Shown here in pieces: positions 32,425 through 45,184 of a stretch of 64,000 bases of DNA; the first letter of the stretch is position 1, and each line of letters opens with the position of its first letter. The notes under the pieces are model-generated. The model worked only from the letters and a program-made list of their open reading frames with translations. It was not told the DNA's origin and ran no database searches. Position numbers and translations under genes: made by a program. The stretch lies in NCBI GenBank assembly GCA_019155185.1, contig CM032813.1:11558645-11622644 (forward strand), read 5' to 3'. Source of the stretch: Beaufortia kweichowensis (taxonomy: Eukaryota > Chordata > Actinopteri > Cypriniformes > Gastromyzontidae).

Positions 32425-34007
32425 GTGGTGGTAGATCATTCTCCTATCTAGCACCTAAACTTTGGAATAGTCTTCCTAGTGCTGTGCGGGAGGCAGACAC
32501 ACTTCCTCAGTTTAAATCTAGATTAAAGACCTATCTATTTAACATAGCATACACATAGTCCAACAGTTTATAACAGGCTGTTAGGCTGCATTAATTAGGC
32601 CAACCAGAACCGGGAACACTTCCCTGACAATCTGATGTACTTGTTGCATCTAAGGGTGTGAAACAGTATTTTGCTCCCAGTTTGTTTGTTTCTTATTATT
32701 CCGAGGTTGCATCCAGTCCATACCCTGACCTGGCGTTTGATGTGTCAGAAGGAGGCGACCCCCAGGAGAACCTGCACTCATTATAGCTAATGCTAATGCT
32801 AGTTACTACATTAATGATAATGCTAAACAGTATTTATGCTAATCTCTTTAATTTTTTGACTAATTAACTACAAATCCGATTCCAAAAAAGTTGGGACACT
32901 GTACAAATTGTGAATAAAACCGGAATGCAATGATGTGGAAGTTTGAAATTTCAATATTTTATTCAGAATACAACATAGATGACATATCAAATGTTTAAAC
33001 TGAGAAAATGTATCGTTTTAAGGGAGAAATAAGTTTAAATTTCATGGCATCAACACATCTCAAAAAAGTTGGGACAAGGCCATGTTTACCACTGTGTGGC
33101 ATCCCCTCTTCTTTTTATAACAGTCTGCAAACGTCTGGGGACTGAGGAGACAAGTTGCTCAAGTTTAGGAATAGGATGTTGTCCCATTCTTGTCTAATAC
33201 AGGCTTCTAGTTGCTCAACTGTCTTAGGTCTTCTTTGTCGCATCTTCCTCTTTATGATGCGCCAAATGTTTTCTATGGGTGAAATATCTGGACTGCAGGC
33301 TGGCCATTTCAGTACCAGGATCCTTCTTCTACTCAGCCATGATGTTGTAATTGATGCAGTATGTGGTCTGGCATTGTCATGTTGGAAAATGCAAGGTCTT
33401 CCCTGAAAGAGATGACATCTGGATGGGAACATATGTTGTTCTAGAACTTGGATATACCTTTCAGCATTGATGGTGCCTTTCCAGATGTGTAAGCTGCCCA
33501 TGCCACATGCACTCATGCAACCCCATACCATCAGAGATGCAGGCTTCTGAACTGAGCGCTGATAACAACTTGGGTTGTCCTTGTCCTCTTTAGTCTGGAT
33601 GACATGGTGTCCCACTTTTCCCAAAAAGAACTTCAAATTTTGATTCGTCTGACCACAGAACAGTTTTCCACTTTGCCACAGTTAAATGAGCCAGCTGTGA
33701 CGCGTCAGAGGAGAAATGACCCTCCAAGTGAGCCTGGGTTCTCCCAAGGTATTTTCTCCCTATATATATATTATATATATATATATATACATCCATTAAT
33801 GGAGTTTGGGTTCCTTGCCACCATCGCCGTGTTGGAGTGCTCACTAGGAGACTGCTGATATTAGATATTAGTGATATTAGATATTAGTTATTAAATTAGC
33901 TTTTACATTTCCCTGCTTGTCATTCTGTTTATTCTGCTGTAAAACTGCTTTGAAACAGTGCTACATTGTTAAAGCGCTGTACAAATAAACTTGAACTTGA
34001 ACTTGGA
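32425..34007 (+). mobile_element. LINE 3' fragment (I/Nimb-like RT end), split by Tc1
   Basis: The plus strand encodes APKLWNSLPSAVREADTLPQ then FKSRLKTYLFNIAYT-stop, the usual C-terminus of fish LINE reverse-transcriptase proteins. A 3'UTR follows and ends 'gcgctgtacaaataaacttg' with an aacttg repeat tail. The Tc1 copy at 32871-33700 and a (TA)n tract near 33760 interrupt it. A related copy sits in uox intron 7 (37020-38035). Confidence 0.7.
32871..33700 (-). pseudogene. Truncated Tc1-like transposase copy
   Basis: Starts at the TA-flanked end caaatccgattccaaaa and is about 95 percent identical by eye to 15446-16260. On the minus strand it retains SDESKFEVLFG, QHDNARPHTASITTSWL and SPIENIWRIIKRKMRQRRPK through to the stop near 33115, i.e. 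the whole DDE domain, with one frameshift near 33610. The N-terminal DNA-binding half and the other inverted end are lost. Inactive. Confidence 0.88.
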
Positions 34008-35510
34008 AGGAACAAAACACTGTGTCACCATAGTGATGCTTTGGGAATGCCTCTGTGTGACTGCCTCAGAAGCATGTGTGTAAAATTCCATTGAATGACA
34101 AGCCACACAACTAAGACATAAGCACACAAGAACCTGGTGTAGATGCCAGGTCCAAGTTAAATGCACTCCGACAACTAGAGGAGAAATAGTTTCAACTATT
34201 GAAGAGTCTGCTTGGTCGCTGACAGTCCCTTACTGGGTGAACCAAAGCACATAAAAGGCTGCTCAGATTTCCTCCACAGGGCAGCTCTGTGGACACACTG
34301 CGTGCTCACTCTGGACACACCAAATTCAGTCCAGGCCAGAGGGCCTTCAACACAATGGGCCTTGGCACATTAGTTGGTACCTTAGGTACATACCCCGGCC
34401 TTAAGTGCAGAAAACTTTTGCCATCTCTGGTGCAAATTCCAGGCACGTAAGGTAGACTAAGAGGACCTGGAGATCATCCATTCTTTAAAGAGCCAAGGAA
34501 TACTAGCCAATAGGAATACTGTTTTTAGCATATGGAACTTGCTGAGACAGTCTCAATAGGCTCAAAAGAAGCCCCTGATAAGCCCCATTGGTAGGAGTGT
34601 GGTAAACAGATATAGATGCCACATACACCTTCAGATTAGAGGGCAACAACCCTGATGAAAAACAATCTTGCAGAAACTGGTAATGTACCGACTGGGCAGT
34701 TAATGGGATCCTGCAGTTGATCTCTGCACCACAAAGTAAATACTCTCCACTTCAGAGCATACAGCCTCCTTATGGAGGGAGCTCAGGAGTTAAGAATGAT
34801 CTCCAGCTAACTTCAGCTAAGAGACCTGAGTCTATGAACCCTCTTTGAGCAGGGTGAAGTATTGAGCACCACATCTGAACCAGAAGACCTTTCCTAACCG
34901 GAACCTTGTACGGGATGCCGTCGAGAAGGAAAATCAGGTCTGAGAACTCTGGCTGGTCAAAACAGCAGACAGACTCCGACCAGGGCACACTCTCTACAGA
35001 ACTCCCAGGAGCAGAATGATCAGGAGAAAGGTTTGCAAGCATAGCTGTGACCACAGCTGTACCAAAGCATCCCCCCAACATAGTTGGAAGTGTAAGGGAA
35101 AACCAGAGTGGTCAGTGCATTGTCTTCCAAGATGTAAACAAATCCACCTTTGCTGGGTAGAACATCTACCAGATTTGCCTCACCACCCTGGGATGAAGCC
35201 TCCATTCCCTGGGCCTCAGCCCCTGTCTCGACAGAATGTCTGCTCACTTACTGAGATTCCCAGGGATATACACTGCGACTGAGAGACAAGCTGACCCCAG
35301 CACAGGGCCTTGAAATAGAAACCAAGGCTTTTTCCACACAGTCAATTATCTGTACATGACCTTGATTGTGCAAAAGGGGTTGTCCCTTAATGAAAACCCT
35401 TTTGTTTTGACCTACCACTTTAGAGCCCTTGTGTAGAAGGCTAAAAGGTATCACGTTTGCTGATGCCATGAGTAGGTGACTGAGCTAGCTGAACCCTGCC
35501 CACAGCTGCA

Positions 35511-35999
35511 ATTATTGCATGTATAAATTACCTAAAATAAAATAAATAAATTAGTCTAAATTACCACCCTACACATAGAGTTCACATTCTCTGTACTGGA
35601 GAAAGCATACTTTTCGTGGCATTCAGACTCAACCCCACTGTTTTCATGTGCGTAAAAACGACATCTCAATACTGATCTGCTGTTTCCTTCTACTATGTGC
35701 AGGACCCTAAAAGAAACATTTGGCAGAAGTTTCCACGCTGCCAGATGGTCTACTAAGTAAACCAGCCTCTTGAAATTGGCCCCTGGTGTTGTGTGATGTA
35801 GCAAAATCAGGAATAGTAATATTTAGAACACTATTCTGTACAGGGAATTGTTTTTAAGTTCAATAGAAATACGCTAAATTAAATGTTATTACCCAGTATG
35901 AGTAAAAAGGTCTTTATCCTTTTGTTTTCTCTGTAAAGCTGCATTGAAACAGTGTTACATTGTAAAAGCGCTATACAGATAAACTTGAACTCATTCAAA
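35511..35999. repeat. Spacer ending in a LINE 3' tail
   Basis: Mostly unrecognised. At 35935-35993 'gctgcattgaaacagtg' and 'gcgctatacagataaacttg' form the same LINE tail as at 33945-34007. Confidence 0.5.
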
Positions 36000-36350
36000 A
36001 ATACTAAAGTACTTGTCTTTATTTATGATAGGACAGTAAAGAGAGACAGGAAGTGATAGGGGAGGAAAGAGGGCAGCAGAATCGGGAAAGGACACGGCTT
36101 AAAAGTCTGTTTAAAATACTTTTTTCGCAAATGATTTAAGCTAATTTATGTTTAGACCAGGCTTGGTTTATACGTGACTAATACATTATTTATATTTCTG
36201 AATAGCCTGCCTAACATTTACATAACAGTGCATTTACATTTACATCTATTCATTTGGCAGATGCTTTTATCCAAGTGCATTATAATATACAGTATGTGCA
36301 ATCCCTAAGATCGAACCCATGACCTTGGGGTTTCTAGCTTCTTGCTCTTA
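36000..36350 (-). repeat. Two SINE fragments
   Basis: At 36020-36105 a fragment shares 'gagagacaggaagtgat' with the SINE near 1165. At 36232-36345 a minus-strand SINE shows 'ggataaaagcatctgccaaa' (L2-like tail) downstream of a B box 'gggttcgatctta' on that strand, ending in a taaatg tail. Confidence 0.65.
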
Positions 36351-36647
36351 CTAACTGGAAAAGTTCTGAATAACTGTAGGCCTATACTGGCTGCTTCGCC
36401 ATTAACTTTTAATAAAAAGAGACCAAACCCTTCAAACTTCGAGTGTAGTGTAGTGACTTCAGCCATGTTCCTGGTCGCCCCCTAATCATCACCAAACACC
36501 CCACCTCTCAGACCAAAACAGTTTTTTATTTATTTAGTACTTTAATATGCTTTTGGTGTACATTTTTATTTTTTGTGACACAGATTTTCCAAAACATCTA
36601 TTTCTAATGGAAACATTCAGTTAATTTGTATTGTATTTTAGATATAT

Positions 36648-39600
36648 TCAGAGTTTGGCTCGTGGCTTTCTGCGCACAGTTCCTGTGATGTTTCCTGATG
36701 GATTATCCAGAGGAAGATAAACCTAAAATGAAAGCACAACAGCAACATGTAAATGTATAAAGAAATACATACAAAGCAATTACTACCTTACTACATGCTA
36801 CAACTACATTACACCTTATGATTTCTGGATTGTAATATATGAACAATAGTTATTGGATTTACAAGAACTGCTAAACCAAAATTGAAATTTCATGTAGATT
36901 TTGAGAAATTCATGGCATTATGTCTGTCTGTTACACAAAGCTTTTGTTAAGACCTGGAATATTGCACAGTTTGTATGGACTACTTTTAGCTACCCCTAGA
37001 AGCTATAATTAAGAGATATAGAGTTCGTTTTCACTGTTATGCTGATGATACTCTATATTCTCTATATTTATTTGAGGCCTCATGAAACACATTAGTTCAC
37101 CAGAATGATGGAATGCATCGTCGAAATAAGAAACTCGACTACTAGCAACTTTCTATTGTTGAACTCTGACAAAACTCAGTGTTAGTCATTGGACCGAAAA
37201 TTGCCAAACTATTAATGGATATTCTATAAAGCGTTTGTCATGAGGTAGGAATTTGGGTGTTTTATTTGTTAGTAATCTGTCAAATGTTGCAGCTAGAGTT
37301 CTTACAAGAACAAAAAAGTATAAGCATATTAGCCTGGTTCTGTCAACACTGCACTGGTTACCCATTAAGCCTCGTATAACCTTAAAATCTTACCGATTAC
37401 CTAAAGGCCCTCCAGGATATAGCTCCTCAGTACCCGAGTGAGCTTTTACTGCATTACAGTTCTTCACGTTCACTACACTGTCAGGACTCTAGCCAGTTGG
37501 TTTAAAAATCAAGCGCAGGTGGTAGATCCTTTTCCTATTTAGCGACTAAACTTGTCTTCCTAATGCTGTACAGGACTCACTCTGTCAGTTTAAATCTAGA
37601 TTAAAGACCCACGTCTTTACCATAGCATACACATAGTCCACAAATTCTATAAAACAAATCCCCTAAGGGATTGTCAGACTGCATTAATTAGGTCAACTGA
37701 AACCAAGAACCATTCTTATAACAACTGATCTACTTGCTGCATCAAAGGGTGTGGAATGGTATTCTGCTCTCAGTTTGTCTGCAGTCAATACCCAGACCAG
37801 ATGGTAGATCTGAAAGTGGGAGGCAGCACCCCAAAAAGTCCTCACTACAATTGCAGCTAGCTATTAAAATATTAAGATAATCAAAATCTTTTATCTTTTC
37901 TTTTTTCCTTTACATTGTTAATTTTTGTAGTTATTTTCTTAAATTTAGTTTTTCTCCACTGGACTTTTTGGTTCCTTGCTACTGTTTGCTTACTAGGGGA
38001 CTGCTGACATAAGCTTTAGAGTTGTGTACTTTATTACTTTTAATGTAACACTTTTGTGGTATGTGTCTTTATTTCTTTTCTTTTTTCTTTTGTGATACAG
38101 TATATTACTATATTTTTGTTTTTGTAGCAAAAATATAGCAGCTTAACACATCATAATTAAAAATAATGAATGCCAATAATAATAATAAGTAAATGGTTAA
38201 ATAGTTATATGGAATATATGGTATTATTGCAAGTTGTTCTCTATGCAATATACATTAATCAAACTAGACCGAAATACTATATATATAATACTATAGTGAA
38301 TTGTCAGAACATATCCATTGTTAATTGAAGTAAATTATTTACAATAAAATAGTGTGTAATATTTACAAATATTTACAAGATTTACAAGATTTACATTTAC
38401 ATTAAGTAGTAGCACTGTTAGTGATTCTGGGTAATTTATATTATTACAATGTGCAGAGTAGCAACTTCAGTCATCACGGTTAGTAATATTAGTGTTACTG
38501 ATGCTAGTTTATTTACAATAAACAATTTGTATTACCATGATATTGTCGGTACTGGGAACTTAAAATTGCAATGTACAAATACATTTTCAATAATACCACA
38601 ACATGCAGTTAGAATGCATATGTTATGAGTAATTGCACAAGTTAAATTGCAACACTGGTTGGCATGTGCGTGTGTGGTTGGCGTGTATGTGTGTTTGGTG
38701 TGTGTTTGCGTATGTTTTCAGTGCGCATTTGTCTGTGTTTTGTGCATGTGCATTTTGTGAGAATGTGTTTGTCTGTGTTTCGTGTGTGTGTGTTTGCGTT
38801 TTGTGTTTGTGTCACTGTGTTTGTGTTTTGTGCGTGTGTGTCTTGGAATGCGGTTCTGTGAGTATGTGAGTGCTGTGTGTATGTGTGTGAATGACAGTGT
38901 ATTTACTAATTTAGCTTTTTACACTTTTCTTTCTCGTATGTATTTAATATATTGTTTGTTATTGTATGTTATTTTGTTAATGTTTCTTGTACAGCTGCTT
39001 TGTATTAATGCAAAAAAGTGATATACAAATAAAATTGGGTTAAGATGGTGCTTATATGTCTTTTTGGAAGTTTAAATAATTCTCTCCCCTTTTATTAAAA
39101 GTTCATGAAAATCAGCCAGTATAGGCCTACAGTTATTCATAACTTCTCCAGTTGTGTTTTATATAAAAAAAAATCATGTAAGTTTCAGGCATGGTGGTGA
39201 GTAAATAATGGCAGAATGTTTAGCAGTAGCATCATTTTAAGGGATTTTATTTTTGCTAAGAACTGTTGGACTGTTGGACTGTTCTGTGTCAATACAGACA
39301 AACAGTTAGAGCTATATAAACTGATAACTTGTTTGAGATTTGTTTAAACAGTAAAAAAATCTGAAGGTTATTTGTTGCTCACCTCATCCTGGTTTGAGAG
39401 TCCCAATTTAGTCATGTCAATTATGAAATAATGCTGGTTTGGCATAATTATTTCAATTTCCTCCACCTGCAGGACATCATAAGGACAAAACAAAGATAAC
39501 ATTGTGAATTTGTTCCTGCTGTTTATAAAAAAGTAAGAAAGATATTAACATCGTGAAAGTTTTGAAAATAATTAAAAAATGAAGTTTAACTTGCCTCTGG

Positions 39601-41596
39601 TATTCTGTCGAGCACCAGGAGTTGTGTATCATACAGAGTTTTCTGCACAGAAGGAGAGTATTCTCCACGATCATATGGTCCAGCAAACTTCTGAATGATG
39701 GTGTCCTTCACAGCTTTCCTACAAGAAAATTGTTATTGTAGGCCTTTATGTTGTGCTATTTAGTTTAAATGACACATAATGCCTAAAGGTTTTGCATTCA
39801 CAGTACCATGCAGCATCAAATGCCACATTGGTGGTGTTGTAGCGCCATTTTGCATAAACAGAAGTGCAAAAGAATCTGTCCTTTGCCTCGGTAAGAGTGG
39901 TGAAGCGATCCCGCAGGAAACCCTCAAAACCAGATTGAGTGGTCTTCAGTACCTTCATGTCTCTCAGACCACTGTGAATCACTGGAGTCACTGGTTTAGA
40001 CACAGAAACTGATTCATTCACTCGTATTTCCAAAAAATAATGCACGCCAAGATTAACAATCATGAGTACACTAAGAAATTATAAAAAATAAATGTGTTTA
40101 TAAACAAATGTTGTACCTGCTTCCACAAAACCAACAGAATCATGAAGCTGGATTGACAGTGTTATGTTAAGGTTAACTTTGAAGTGGTAAAGTTGGTATA
40201 ATTTAACCTGATAATCGAGTATACGCATGAAAATGCACCGCATCTAAACTATAATTTTTTTCATTTTTTAGATATTAGATATTTTTTTAAACATTTTTAG
40301 GCATTTTTATAAAGAATAAAAATATTAACATTTTTTTATGTTTATTGTGAGAATTTGTCAAATATTTTATCTTGAGTCTTTAATTTATAGTTTGTCTATA
40401 AAGATTAAAATTCAACTATGGTATTAAATACTATTAATTAAAGTGAATAGGCAAATAACATAGGTGTCCCTCCTGAGGAACAGTAACATTTAACAGGTTA
40501 AAACATGTTTTACTTACTATTGAGGTGTTGTTCTACCTCACAGAAGTGCTGAGCCTCAGGGCAGTGGATGAATGCATGTGTGTGCTCCATTCCATTCTGG
40601 TAAACATGTTAAAAAAATTCTTGGTGTAAAAAACTGCAAAAGGTTAATATGCTTATTAAGTATATAGTAGTTAGTTTTGGCACCTTTTCCAGTCTTTTCC
40701 AGGGAACTTCATCAATGTTCACCCTCACTCTTGTGACGTGACTGAATGCTGTGAGGAAATGTTCACAGATATCCAGGGCAAAGCCCTCAATGGTTGTAAT
40801 CTGCAACAAAACAATAAAAAAAAGGCTTTTGACTGAAATGGCCAAGATTATCTTTTTAAAATTTATTAAGAAAACTGATTTGTACTTCATTTACACAATA
40901 TAACTCAATATAACACACTTTATATGGGTCAATGTTGTGAGGACCTACATTCCTAATGCTGAACCTTTAGACCCTCATGACTTTGTGCCAAGGTATTTAC
41001 CTTTAAATTATTTTTTTTTCAATGAAGTGACCCTAAGAAAAAATATTACACAGTCACATGCATTTCATGTGGAAGGGCTGTTAAATATTTGTTAAATATT
41101 TGATTTGATAAAAAGGCTTGAAACATAAATAAGCATTTTAATTCTAAGAACTTGGCACATGTTTCTCATTTTTATATATAGGCATCCCCTTTGAGTCACT
41201 AACCTAAATGACATTTGAGTAGATTATGTAAGTAAATGCTTGTTGATTATTTACTAAATTGGATACTTACTCCCTTTATTTTGGCGAGAGCATGGACAGT
41301 GTTTTTGATGGTATCGGTGGGGATGATGTCAGAGTTGTCTCCTGTCAGGTAATCTTTGCGTGTCTTTAGCGTTAACTGAACATCTGCGACCAGCTCAGTG
41401 ATGTGATGGTGAGTCCCTTCGCGTTTAATGTGAAGAACTTTTACTGTGTTCTTCCCATAGCCGGTTCTCACAAACTCAACATTCTACAGGAGAAACATTA
41501 TAAGATACCCATGACAAAAAAAGTTGTTATTATAGATCTACATCTATAATACCCATAAAAAGTGAATATTGTTACCTGATTTGAGATACTGGCCAT
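36648..41596 (-). CDS. uox: Urate oxidase (uricase), 8 exons
   Basis: Exons (minus): 41596-41576, 41483-41271, 40800-40684, 40596-40518, 40008-39807, 39718-39595, 39466-39383, 36722-36648; all phases agree, giving 304 aa, the normal uricase length. The enzyme oxidises uric acid to 5-hydroxyisourate in peroxisomes. Visible family blocks: VEFVRTGYGKNTVKVLHIKR (K18), TGDNSDIIPTDTIKNTVHAL (T63), FEGFLRDRFTTL, SVYAKWRYN, and PNQHYFIIDMTKL (H264); these hold the Lys/Thr/His catalytic residues. The C-terminus RAKL is a peroxisomal PTS1 signal. Donor sites are canonical except after exon 6, where GAG is followed by gcaagt, a GC-AG intron. No stop or frameshift: functional, unlike the hominoid pseudogene. 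Intron 7 (2.66 kb) holds a LINE and GT-rich DNA. A polyadenylation signal on the minus strand lies at 36530-36525. Confidence 0.97.
37020..38035 (+). mobile_element. LINE reverse-transcriptase fragment in uox intron 7
   Basis: The plus strand gives FHCYADDT (RT active site YADD) near 37033, then NVAARVLTRTKKYKHISLVL followed by STLHWLPIKPRITLK, then a diverged PKLWNSLP-type end and 'agcatacacatagtcca', matching the LINE at 32425-34007. Frameshifts throughout. It is antisense to uox. Confidence 0.8.
38625..39035. repeat. GT-rich low-complexity tract and LINE tail
   Basis: From about 38655 to 38895 the sequence is an imperfect tgtgtgtttgtg array; cysteine/valine-rich open frames here are artefacts. 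At 38990-39035 'cagctgctttgtattaatg' and 'gatatacaaataaaattgg' are a diverged LINE 3' tail. Confidence 0.75.
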
Positions 41597-42727
41597 GACT
41601 GTAACTAGACTCACTGTAGCACCAGGAGTTGAGATGGTTTTGACAGGAGACAGGGGGTTTTGTTAGAGAGGTTGGGTAATCTACCAACTTTTTGTTTTGC
41701 AAAGAGTCCAAATGGTCAATGGTCTTCCCCACCTCTATGATCCTCTGTAGAGATTCTGATTTGCTAGTGGCACATCAAAACAAAAGCCGCCTCTCTTTTG
41801 GGACCCCTGTCCTGCTGGACACAGGTTCACATGCTGACCACAGTCACGTCCTTCTTCACCTCATTCGTGACCCAACATTTTATCTTGCCCAGTGTCCACC
41901 TCCATGCACCCCCTTATCTGTACATGAACTAAAGTTCATTAGGTTGTTCAAAGAACATGACTGTAGAGTCTGAGCTGGTTTTCTATCATATTGCAGTGTA
42001 AACATTTCTAATTTTCTATCATATTGAAGTGTAAACAAAACGTTTTAGGAACTGTTCATTTGCGCAAGATTTTAAACAGCCATTTTTGTAGATCTCATTG
42101 TAGCAAACACAATAAAAATAATTCATTTCTTTATATGATGTTATATATTATGTTTTATTATATTACTTTGGTTAACAAACGAGAAAATCATAATAAATAA
42201 CAAATACATCAATTTTAGTGTTTTACTTCTAGGTTTTTATTCTATGAACAATCATAATGCCAAATAAAGGTTGGCACACACTGGATCCTTTTGATCTTAA
42301 CTTCATGACTGAACTCATCAAAGTACACATCAAAGTAAATGATTGTTCGAACATATACATTTCTTTACAAAACTAACGTTTAATTTAAAAAAATACCTTT
42401 AAATGCCAGCATTCTTTATTATGTAAAAAATATTCCAGGATGTATCTCATGTTGATGGCCAAGAGTATGCAGAGCTGTAATGTAGGCCAGACAATAACAT
42501 TTTTAAGATTGTTTTGATTTGAATTTTCTGTCATTTTTGGTCATAATCATTTGCAGATCTGCGTTTAAGACAGGTTTAAGCAGGTTTAGTTCACAGTTCG
42601 TGGTGTCTGTCATGAGACTCACTTCCTCTTTTTTACATCCGTTGCTGTAGCTGCAACAAGTCATGTTATAATTTTACAGTTCAGCGTATCATACAACACT
42701 GAAATGTTCTTTTTCTTCAGGCTCTGC
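41597..42727. promoter_or_regulatory. Divergent uox/dnase2b intergenic region
   Basis: The two genes point away from each other with 1131 bp between start codons, so both promoters must lie here unless 5'UTR introns extend them. About 330 bp upstream of the uox ATG, 41925-41938 reads tgaactaaagttca, an inverted pair of nuclear-receptor-like half sites, followed by 'ggttgttcaaagaacatg'. Such sites would suit a liver/peroxisome gene, but this is inference. No TATA box is evident. Confidence 0.35.
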
Positions 42728-44947
42728 ATGTGTGTCTTGTTGTTCATTATTTGTTTTTCAGAGGCAGTCATATCGTGTTTAAATGAGGATGGTCAGCCTG
42801 TGGACTGGTAGGTTACAGTCTTTGCTCTCTGGTTTAGACCATGATTATGACAACATGTTTGACATTGTTCAGCTGTAGGTGCACTCTATTGTTATATATA
42901 AAAGTCATTAAAAATGTTACTATAATGTAACTTTTTAAACCTGTTCTTTAAAAAGGTTCATTATTTACAAACTACCCATTTACAAGATGGAGGTTAGGGG
43001 AAGTGGGCTAGAATACATGTATCTGGATTCAACAGTTGTAAACTGGCAGATGGGTAAACACACAGTAAACAGCAGTCAAGGAGCATTGGGCAGAACACTG
43101 ACACAGCTCTACAGTGGATATACAGTAAGAAACCCTTTTTATAATCCTTGGCTCTTTCTTAAATAAATGAGCTAATTTTGTTATTATATTTATGGACACA
43201 CTGTAGCCTACTACTAGACACGTTGTAGACAAAATATTGTAATGACAAATCACACTTTCCAGTCCAACAGCTCAGTGTATGTGGTTTACAATGATGCTCC
43301 ACCAGAACTGAAGTACCGGAGTAATTATGGACATACAAAAGGTACGTTTATTTGTATTTTACTTAGACTTTAAAAGTAGGAGGAACCTTTCCTGTTTGTT
43401 TAAGAACAAAGTTCCTGAACTTGTAAACCTTACTTTTACTCTCACAACCAACTATAATAGATAAGAAAACACAAGCATTTCATGTACTAGATTCTCAAAC
43501 AACTGAAAGCAACATGAAGGTCGATGAACAAAGTCCAGTTAGATTCCCATATGCAGATTTCAGTTCAGATTAAATACCAGATTCAGATATAGTCCAGTCC
43601 AGCTGTCTCTTTCTCAGTCTCAGTATTTTTTCTGGTCATTGTCTGTGAAACTGGTAACAAAATGTTTTTTGTTTTATGAAATAATCTGTATTATATGTAT
43701 TATGTATATGATTGTAGGAGTGATATTGTTCGATCATTCTCAGGGATTCTGGCTCACCCACAGCGTTCCTCATTTTCCTCCATTTCCTGAGAGAGGTTAC
43801 GGTTATCCATCCTCAGGAAAATACTATGGCCAGACTCTGCACTGTATTACATACAACTATACACAGTTTCCATTAATATGTGAGCACATACAATTCTCAT
43901 TTTATAGGATTGATGTTATTTAGTCATAGTTGGTTGTTTTTAAGCCTAGTAAAATGCATATAAAACAATTATCCCATGAATATTATAAATATGTACAAAA
44001 GTTGCACCTCTGTCTGATATCATTGTTCCTGTCTTTTTACAGCACAACAGTTAGCATTTATTTATCCACGTGTGTACAACTGCTCTGTCCCTTTGGCTTT
44101 TCACCCAGATATCACAGTCATGGCACAAATCTGTGATGGAAAGACACCATTTATAAAAACTCCAAGGAGTTTGATAAAGCTGGTCTCTGAACAAGGACAA
44201 ACTTTTTTCAGTTTTGCCAAGTCACCCAACTATGTTGACGGTAATGTCCCTTTCATTCAAAAAATCTGTATGTTAGTTTGGTGGTCCTCTATAACCTCTT
44301 GTTGACATTAAATAATGCTAAAGTTTATAAAGTATATAACCAAGTTCAATATGTCATGTATGACATGTATTCCATATATATGTGTGTGTTTGTGTTTGTG
44401 TGTGTGTGTGTTTGTGTGTTTGTGTGTGTGTGTTTGTGTTTGTGTGTGTGTGTGTGTGGCAAAATTGTAAAAAAACAAAACTTCTAATAATATGCAATTC
44501 ATATGCCAACTTCAAGGTAGCCTCTGTATGATAAGATAATATGACTAAAGTAATAAGATTGCATATCGCATGTTTCCTATAGACATCTACACGGGTTGGG
44601 TGGCCCAGGAACTGAGAACAAATTTGCTGGTGGAATCATGGATGCACCAGGAACATCAGCTTCCTTCCAACTGCTCTCTTACATACCATGTGATGAACAT
44701 TAATAAAGTTTGTCTGCCAGGACCTCAGATGTTTAGCTCCTATGAGGATCATTCAAAGTGGTGTGTTTCTTATGCGTTTAAAGACCAGTGGACGTGTCTG
44801 GGGGACTTAAATAGAGACAGTGGTCAGGCTGGCAAAGGCGGTGGGCTGATATGTTCACAAAACTCAATAATTTATAAAGGCTTTCGCCAGGCAACATCTA
44901 GTTATAAGCATTGCCTAAACTCTGATGTCTTGACTGAATTAGCTTAG
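42728..44947 (+). CDS. dnase2b: Deoxyribonuclease II (DNase II-beta type), 6 exons
   Basis: Exons 42728-42807, 42956-43124, 43263-43341, 43718-43879, 44043-44240 and 44583-44947 join in phase to 351 codons (350 aa; family about 350-360). The start MCVLLFIICFSEAVISC is a short secretory signal. DNase II blocks follow: NEDGQPVDWFIIYKLP, YLDS and GALGRTLTQLY, then the first catalytic HTK (residues 107-109) before GVILFDHSQGFWLTHSVPHF, CITYNYTQFP, and the second catalytic HSKW (286-289). The enzyme cuts DNA at acid pH in lysosomes without metal, leaving 3'-phosphates. Both HxK motifs are present, so it should be active. The b paralogue is chosen from position between uox and rpf1, as in mammals. 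Polyadenylation signals at 45058 and 45178. Intron 5 has a GT microsatellite. Confidence 0.95.
44375..44458. repeat. (GT)n-rich microsatellite in dnase2b intron 5
   Basis: An imperfect run of tgtgtg with ttgtg interruptions, 84 bp long, lies 120 bp before exon 6. Confidence 0.9.
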
Positions 44948-45184
44948 GCATTCATACTGTACATCAGAGGAGTTTTAACTTTAACGTTTATAAAAATGAT
45001 AGTGAATATATGGTGATTGGATGGATTCGGTGAATGACAACTGTAGACATTTATTCCAATAAATATAAATGTGACTATAAACAACATCAATACTACAAGC
45101 TAGTACAATCCAAATAATGTTGACTATCCTCTTGCATATGCGATAAGGTCTTTTTAAGCGTGTACCCCAAATATAAAATAAATC

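Larger units (their letters stand above)
32392..35510. repeat. Unclassified dispersed repeat, copy B, split by a LINE
   Basis: The start 'aaccctggttccctgagaac' (32400) appears to continue at about 34010 ('ggaaggaacaaaacactgtg') after removal of the LINE block. From 34260 the sequence parallels copy A at 3830-4330, including 'tttcctccacagggcagctc' and 'agaaggctaaaaggtatcac'. It is interrupted, non-coding in all frames beyond about 80 codons, and of unknown superfamily. Confidence 0.5.

Noticed and set aside
38633..39021. Cysteine/valine-rich frames
   Set aside because: They are translations of an imperfect GT microsatellite.
41692..41973. 93-codon plus-strand frame upstream of uox
   Set aside because: No domain and it lies in the divergent promoter interval; likely chance.
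42728..42730. A non-signal start for dnase2b further downstream
   Set aside because: Only the ATG at 42728 provides a hydrophobic signal peptide and joins exon 2 in phase.
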